Positions 52,901 to 61,900 of a DNA stretch of 64,000 nucleotides are shown one piece after another. The notes beneath the pieces were generated by a model, which was not told the DNA's origin, did not search any database, and saw nothing but the letters and a program-made list of their open reading frames with translations. Origin of the DNA: Carposina sasakii (lineage: Eukaryota; Arthropoda; Insecta; Lepidoptera; Carposinidae). The position numbers and the translations under genes were made by a program. The stretch covers positions 9,128,888 through 9,192,887 of the forward strand of contig CP053172.1 in NCBI GenBank assembly GCA_014607495.2, read 5' to 3'. Within the stretch, counting starts at the first letter, position 1; every line of letters begins with the position of its first letter.

Positions 52901-55900
52901 GCATATTAAAAAAAACTATAATTAAAGAAATTAAATTAACATGGAGTTATTAAACGTTTGTGCGTTTCTTATCGCTTTATGGTTTTTCAGAGTCAAGGGC
53001 AATCTTATTAATCGAATAAGGGCACGTATAGACGGCTGTGTTCACAAAATGCATTTTTGTGATAACCAGAACTGAAATATCACGAAGGATTTCCTACGGC
53101 CACGTTCTAAAAGATTGTTGCAGTTGCTAGCTCATCTGAGGGTTTGAATAGAATAGAATAGGACAGAATAGGATAGGATAGAATAGAATATTCCTTTTTT
53201 TTATTAATAATTTTATAATGAAAAGTAGAGTTGAGTTTCTTAGCTGTATAGTAACTAGACGTAAGTATATTATGTATTATTTATATTTTCGGGAGGTGGG
53301 CAGCAGCGCCTCCCGCGCTGACAATCAAAATGAAAAGTGCAAAAATCAGACTGCGGTCACCAACCAGCCTGCCCAGCGGGGTGACTATGGGCAAAAACCC
53401 CCCATGGCAGCCATGTGGCGTGCCCTGGGGGAGGCCTACGTCCAGCAGTGGACTGCAATAGGCTGAAGGAGAAGTCTATTGGGAATTTTACATCTGGCCC
53501 TGCCATGCAAAACGTGGCTGTAGATAGGATATCCTTTGATATTCTGCCATTCCGGCTACCCCGTTTTAACACAGATAAATTATCATATATATATATATAT
53601 ATTTTAAACGAAAAACCGACTTCCTCACAGAACCACATGATGCCACTTCTGACCAATTTTGAAAGTATCTTTAAAGTCGGCAAATAATTCGACGTGACGG
53701 CTAAAGTAAACACACTAAAACTAGGTGCGCTGCGTAATGTGATGCGTGATCTGACGTAGCTAGTTATTTGGTACACAGTTACGTAAGACATACGCATGCT
53801 TAATATTAGCGTAGAGGAATAAGATGTCATAGAGTGCTAAATGTCATACTAACAGTTTCGATCATACTCTACTACTCTACTATGTCTATAGTACAGTAGT
53901 AGACCTGAAACAAAGTAAAAAAAATGGGACCGTCCGCCATTGAAATTACCACATACTTACTATGAGTTTTCACGTGCTTTTGACACTCGGAATACTTTTT
54001 TCTATAAGTAACAATACTGGCCGCCGGTGCCGTTTTTATACACGTCAAAAGCAAGGAAAATGTCTGATATCTGTACTCTATTATACTCATTTCTCTATGG
54101 TTTCCATGCACCATTAGACATTTCGGTGCCTCACAATTCCAGTCCTTGACACTTAGATTCTATTAGTGTAAAGTATAGTAATGTACTACATGACTAAAGT
54201 AGTACATTACTATACGTATAGTAATGCAATCTAAGTGTCAAGGACTGGAATTGTGAGGCACCGAAAAGTCTAATGGTGCATAGAAACTGTCAGTATATGA
54301 CATTAGCACTCTATGACATCTTATTCCTCTATGATATTAGTGATAGCACACATACAGCGATCCAATAAAAATACATTCAAGGCCAAAGATTTCGCGTGTC
54401 CCGTGCTGAATATACCTACGCTAAACTATTGTGCATTTATTAATTAAATTTACCTATAAATTATTCTCTATCATTATTTATTATTATTATAATATTTATT
54501 TAAGAGTTTTATTTACCTAAAGACACTAGATATGTGCAGTTTCTAATTTTTAATCATAAACTTACTTAATGTTATGTATAGAGTACGTACCCTCCGTTAA
54601 GGGTGGCAACGAAAACACACCTGTATATCCGTTGTATTGACCAGTGTATGTAGGTATATGTGTATATAATTGAAGGGATTATTAATATATTATGTTTCTT
54701 TGAATATTCTTGACACAAATATACAGTTTCCGAGCGACCACGATATAACATAGCTCAAGCATAGTACCTAAGTATATATTTACTATGTCTCTATAGTCTC
54801 GCCGATAGAGATTAGTACGCCAAAAGTTCGTACAACAAAGTTACACTCGGGCATTAGTCTGTAGTGCACAAGTTATTGTTGACAAGCTGTTATTATACAG
54901 AATGATTTTTGGTCGTCAACGTTCCCGAAAACTACGGAATCTCCTCATCATCACGATCATTTTCTCCATGAAAGCATACATGGGAAGTGTCTGGTTTCCA
55001 AAATATTAGGGTCCAAAGTTGAGTAAATAGACTGCGTTTTTCTGCATAAATGCACATTGACGCGTGTAGCAAGATTTTTTTCACGAGAAATAATTAATAT
55101 CTGTCTATGAAAAAACTAGCATAAACACTGGACACTATAATTTTCGCCACATAAAGTAATTATAAAAAAATCTGAAAAATTGACATCGTTTCCCAGCATT
55201 TTTTTTAAATAAAAAAATTCAATTACTTGATCTGATGAAATTTATAGTGTCGTGATGATGAGGAGATTCCGTAGTTTTCGGGAACGTTGACGATCAAAAA
55301 TCATTCTGTATAACTGTTGTACTTATGTGACTGACGTACAGAAGATTATGAAGTACATAAGAGACGTCAGTGTAGGTACTTACTTACTCCTATTCCATGT
55401 ACAAAAAAATTCTAACCTTTGTAATTAAGTAACTAGGTAATCATTTGCCGTGGTAATATTTTTCAATTAATGAAATGGTAATAATATATTGCAATATTTT
55501 TTATAATAAAACTAATGATTTATGAACAAAAAAATTGCGATACATTTTATACTTTTCATGTATTGTTTCTCGCACTCATATTACACGCACGCATCATTCC
55601 GATTTCGACGAATACTAGAGTTTTTGCAAAATGTTTAAATTCCTCGTACCAAAGTTCGTGTAAATAAAGATTTAAAAATCAACATCCGGGACATTTTCCT
55701 GGATAGGATTTAAATCTGTTTATTATATTAAACTGAAGGAATTTACTTAGAAACCGTTGATCAGCTTTATGAAAATATTCACAAAACAGGATAAACCACC
55801 AATGTGTCTATAATACAATACTATCTGACATCCAAAAATTACTATGATTATTCTGGTTTTACAGCTGTAACTAAACGGAACCAATGAAAAAGCGCAGTAG

Positions 55901-58900
55901 CAAGCAATATCAGGGTGCACGGTGGTGCCTCCGCCAAGACGAGCAAAAAAGTCGGCACAGTCGTACCATCGTTTTCTTGAGGGAGTTAAGTTTAACCTAT
56001 TTTATGATTGAACTATCTATCTATATATATATATGTAAATATTCTATATCCTGAATGACTGAATCAAGAATACCTAGGTATACCTACGGCTGGTCTTAGA
56101 ACCTGAAATTTGCAGGAGTTGCAGGGTGTATTCTTTATATGACGTAGGCATCCGATAAGAAAGGATTTCCCGGAATCCCCACGGAAACGGGAAATAACAA
56201 GAATTCTAGTTCATATTAAAATTTTACTCTATGCAAACTTCATATTATTGTTTTAGCATCCTGTATCTAAATTGATATGAATTACAGATAACTAATTAAC
56301 ATAATATGTTATTGTTTACATTTAATAAGAAATGTTATCTAAAATGTTAATATCTGTCTGACTTTTATTAATTTTGTACACATTCGGCCTTGATAGAGTG
56401 CAAAAAAATATACTTATCAAAATAAATAATTATTTAAATTAATTTAAATTATAATGTTTTTACTTAGATTGTATATGTTGTAGGTATACGTACTTGAACG
56501 GGTGACTATGATTTGTGAGAATAACTAAAATACAGCATGTATACTTTTTTTTTTTTTTTAGTTTATCCCGAAGGAAAGGCATGGGGAACTAAGCCCATAC
56601 AGCCTAATCATTGTTTAGTAAAATGATTTCTGAATTTATGATGGATGATAATGATGATGATGAATGGAAACGTCGGGAAAATCCTCAAGAACAAGTGTAA
56701 AGTTAGTCAAAATGAAAAATTATTGCAGAAACAACTTACATGCGCCCATGAAGAGATCGTAATCCGGCTAAAGTTTTACTCGGCTTACCTGCGTATAAAA
56801 CCATGCACACGCACTAGATTCACACCACAAGTAATCAAAATATAACTTATCTACCAGAAAACATCACCTTAAGGACACATGCAACCCATTTACAAACAAT
56901 TTTTGATTTTCACAAGAAAATTACACCTGCACCCTTCCAGCTTTTCCCGCCGAAACGCATGGATACCTATAGATATGTGTAGCGGAGCCATCTATCGGAT
57001 GCAGGAGAGAACCACAATCGAATGCGAAATCCTAGAACGCGATATTGAAGTTTCTCACAATGATTGGAATATATACATGGGCCGAACAACACATAGAAAG
57101 TGGCGCCCCGTCGGAGGGACGCTGCACTAACCTCATAAATGCATACACACCAGGCAGGTGACTGACCAAGTAGGCAGCGCTGTCCTGACCTTCCATGGCC
57201 AACACAATCCCCGCCGTAGTTCTTTCGAGGGTTCTTTAGCGGCGGCTTCTTACTTGGAACCCTTAGTAGGTAGAGTCATAGTAGGACACTGCTGGGACAT
57301 GATCCCTACCAGTCATCCTATAAAAAGTCATTTAACTAATTGTTTAACTCCCCAATGCGACAATATCCCAGCGCAACTGGGATGCACAGGTCGCGTAGTC
57401 CTAAAAACTTTCGGTTGTACGCCTTCAGCGCACGCCACTTAGCTCGGTGAAGATGGAAAAGCCCTTCAGGCTACCATCATTTGTCATTAAAAAAAAAAAA
57501 AAACTTGCGGCCCGGTGGGGCCGGAAGCGCTTCCCTTTTCACCACCCCCACATTGGTGAATATGTATTAAGAACAACGGACGGAATGTCGACACTACACA
57601 TATTGAAAAGACCTGAGCGTAGTAATAGTATGCTCCGAGTTGCGGGCCTTGAGGGGAACTCCCGTGCCCGCGCAAAATTATTCAAAATAAAAAAAAAATG
57701 GTGTGCCACATAGGTCGTAGCCATTTGGAGTGAGAGAAAGATTCAGCAGGCCGGGCTAGTCGACCAGGGTGCGCCCGGTCACTTGAACGCCGACCAGATT
57801 GCGAAAGAAGAGGAAGGATAGAAGGAGAAGAAGGGAGAAGAGAATTTGATTGCTATATCGAAGGGAAGCATGTGAAGGAAAAGAAAGATGACATTATATT
57901 GAAGCATTCATATTAAGTCCAGAAACGTATATACGTGGAGTAGGGATGTGTATTTACACGTTATCCATCCTACTCATGCGAACCATAGTAACCTGTGAGA
58001 TCCTAGTGTCATATCGATTTCTGACAGCATCAGCACACAATCCTAAAGAAAACTCAAAATAATTTCACTTTCAAAGAAGAAAGCGCGACCATAAATGTCT
58101 ATAATTATACAAGCTATAAAAAATACTTTCACGGAGGCGAATAATAATGGACAATAACACTGAAATAGGGAATAAGTAAAGTGTGATTCACTGGAAATAG
58201 GGAAAAGTGAAGTCTGACTGACCGATCGTAAAAGTTAATTGTATGTTGATAACTGGTTTGACTTGTGCAATATTAGATGAAAATCTACCGATCTGCGAAT
58301 CGATACGCTTATCAGATTAACGTGAAAGATGTGAAAAAAAACATAATTATGAATTGATAACCTCAAAGTTTTTGGGAATCGATTAATGTATTAATTTTAT
58401 AATATATAATATCATGACTAAGATAAATTTATAAAAACACTTCTCCATTAATATAATCCGTTAGGATATGCTTGATCGTTACATCTTTAAACATTGTGCT
58501 GAGGAATTCAGCTATGTTTGCCGAGATTTGGCTAGTGTATAGCTATCGGGATGAAAAATAACGTTACCAATATGTAATTTAGAAAAGAGATGGTAAAATT
58601 CGTCATCCGAGTAATTGATCCGGTAGCTTAGTGGTTAGAGCGGCTGGCACGGTTTGCGTGGTCGTGGGTTCGATTCCCACTCGGGTGATGAATTTTTTCC
58701 ATTTTTTTATTAATAATTTTATAAGTAAAAATGTTCACATTTAAAGCGGCACAAGTGGTACAATGCCTACTGGAATTCGATCGTCATTGCTTTAATTTTG
58801 ACAACTCCGCTAGTCATCTGTCCTTCCTTATTACCTGTTGTTATTTCATAATTAGATCAAAAGACTTTGTTAGGAATAAACGTTGAATAAAGTTTATAAC

Positions 58901-61900
58901 AAGCATAAAATGAAGAAAAGATAATCTGACAAGTTTATATTTTGCTTATTATAAGGTGTTTTCAAAATTAGTGATTTGCTTTATACACCAAACTAGGTAG
59001 GTAAAAAAAAACAACTTTCTCTATGAGACCAACTCCTAAATACGAGTAGTGAAAAAAAATCAGCTGTTCCCAATCTCGAATAATTACTGCACTGAAATGT
59101 ATGAACAGCTGATTTTTTTTTTCATTATTTCGGAGTTGGTCCCATAGTGAAGGTTGTTTCTTTTTACCTACCTAGTTTCGTGTCAAAGCAAATCACTAAT
59201 TTTGAAAACACCTTATATAAGGTACAATTAAGTTAAGTAATTTCCGTTTCAATGTTATCCTAAAAAAATCTCCCTAGGTCCTGTTAAAAGTAACTTAACA
59301 AATTCCGTTGCACTTTGTTTTCTTACTTTGTTTATATTATAGGTAACCGGTTGATCAAATATAGACATTTGTATATACATAATAATTTTGTTTCTATAAA
59401 TAAATATGCTAAAATAACATAAATCATGCATATTCATTAAATTCGGCAGACATAGTCATTCTCCTAGCAAAATCTCTAGTTCTATTACCTACGTTTTTTG
59501 TATGTTTTTCAATTAGGCGTCGAATGATTCATTTAGTCTTGAAATAAGTCAACGACCCAGTATACAAGGCTTCTTCCATGCATTCTAATGTGATTTATAC
59601 AACATGCTTTTTATTATGCAATCTCGCAATCTTTTTCGGCGATTTAGTCCTTTTTAACAAAACTTTTGGCTGCCTCGTGGCCAAAATTTTTATTAGGGTG
59701 CTCCTGAAATGTTAATACGTGCGGGCATTCACTAGAATACATCAGCTGCATCTCATTCCGAGCATGTCGTAAGAGTCGACTAAGTGACTTGGGCGTTCTC
59801 TCAGGCGATAAGCTAGCAACTTGTCACTTATTATTACATCTGTCTTACGCTAAGCATGGTCGTAGATCCGACCTTTATAATCTTGCAGTTCTGAATACCC
59901 TATTATGGGAACACGGCCGTATTTAAATAGGTATATGAGTCTGTGCATTTATCTACAGTTACACAAATTAGTAGGTACAATTTGGTCAAATCCCAGATAT
60001 GATATCAAATTGATTTCAATACAATGAATTGTATTCATTTAAGATGGCACAGTTAGTCTCAACCGCGTCTGTACCCGTTACGTTTTTTGCACGTTTTTTT
60101 GTCCAGCCATTTATGGGCTGTCTTGAATCTCGTGGCATATTTGGAGGTTACTAATAATTATTATGAGTAATATGTTGTGTATGATTGATTTTTGGGTCAA
60201 ATTTTGTTGGTATGGGTCAAAAGAGGTGTGTTGTCTTCTGATTTTATATGGGCTTAGCTATTCAATATTATAAAATGCTTAAGAGCCAATACCTATTACA
60301 CTGGTGGAAGAATCCTACTAATATTATAAACGCGAAACTTTTATCCCAGGAAAATATTTTATCCCGGATAATTTCGACGTTTTGTTTTTTCTGCATTCCA
60401 CGCGGACGGAGTCGTGAGCGTCCACTAGTATTATTATAAGTATGTAGGTATGTGTACAATTATGAAGAATCTGTTTGCGTGAACCTGGCTTGACACTACC
60501 GCGTGTCTAGATTACGTAGATTGCGTTACGTAGACCTTGAGTTGAAATGATGAGCAAAAATTAAGCAACCTCTTTTACTTTCTCCACTTGTGTTGTGCAC
60601 TAATCGTAGAATCACGGGCTAACTTTCTACACATTTGACAGACATCATACTGTTATCTAAGTCCATGTCACGAGATTCGGGTCGGCGTACATTTTGTAAA
60701 AATAAAATCGGCGACAGAAAAACAGCTTGCCAAGACAGAGTGGCGTGGTGGTTGCTGGTTAAAATTAAACTACATTGACGATGTTCATTAACGAATGTTC
60801 GCTTAGATAGAATTCAATTGGAAGCAAATAATTATCAAACCTGATCAGATCAGAACGAACGTCTTGACACTCTACAAAACTAGAGCAGGATAGGCGAATC
60901 TTAAATGCATTAACCTGCCTATTTTTCTAAAGAAATGTTTAATGAGCTTAATATAGACGTACGTAGTCCACACTTTTTTCTAAGTGCATGATTTAATTTC
61001 GTGCCCAAAATATTGAGTCGCGTGTCATAGGTTCGCAATCCCTTTATTAAAGTCGAGAAAGTAGAGTAGGGAAGAATACATAGGTATAGAAAGTCCAAAC
61101 CGAATGAAGAGAGTAAAGTTTCTACCATAGATAAAGGAACTAAGGGAGTAAAATATAAGGTACACAATTTGTCTATCATAATATGAGGAAGTAGTTATAA
61201 TGTATACCCATAGATTTATATGGTAAATATCTAACTAGATCCACTGTATACGGGTGTGTAACCCGCTGATCCAGAATTTATTAAGTTGTTTAGTTATTTT
61301 GTCGTGATAAGAAAAAATATAAGGCAGATGGGTAAACGAATTTTAATGACATTAGCAGTATACATTAAAGACTATGGTTGGCGCAAATGTCGAATACGAG
61401 TACTTACTACATAATAGTTCATAGTACATCTCTATACTTATGTATAAGCCCGATCACCTGTAGCTCTTGTTACATCTGTCGTTTAATTATAGCAACTAAT
61501 ATGACAAATTAACTGTTGTCGGTAGTTGTACCTATACATCTTGTTGTCTTATATTTAAAACATGTGTTTGTGGATTTTGTTATAAAAATGTTATAAATGC
61601 GAAAGTAAGTTTGTATGTTTGTTACCTCTTTACGTTAAACTACTGAACCTATTTAAATTAAATTTAGTACACAGATAGTCTACCTAGACATTGAGAAAGG
61701 ACACAGGTATGCTACTTTTTGTCCCGAAAAACAAAAATTAAGATTTTTGAGAGTCTTTCTCGATTGTAAGAATAGATAGTTTATGTAAATGAAAAGTGCT
61801 ACTTGTTAACTGACAGAAGCCGGATTACAAACGAAGAAATGTGCAGCTTAAAAATAGAACAAGATCTCTAGTTAGTTAGATACAGTACAGTCCTGAAGGA

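Noticed and set aside
57158..57713. Open frames in the GC-rich stretch
   Set aside because: No recognisable protein motif; A-runs interrupt them and the base composition alone explains their length.
58618..58688. Apparent tRNA gene
   Set aside because: A and B boxes are good, but the acceptor arms pair poorly and the same text recurs within a longer repeat at 17.4 kb and 2.9 kb. I treat it as a tRNA-derived repeat.
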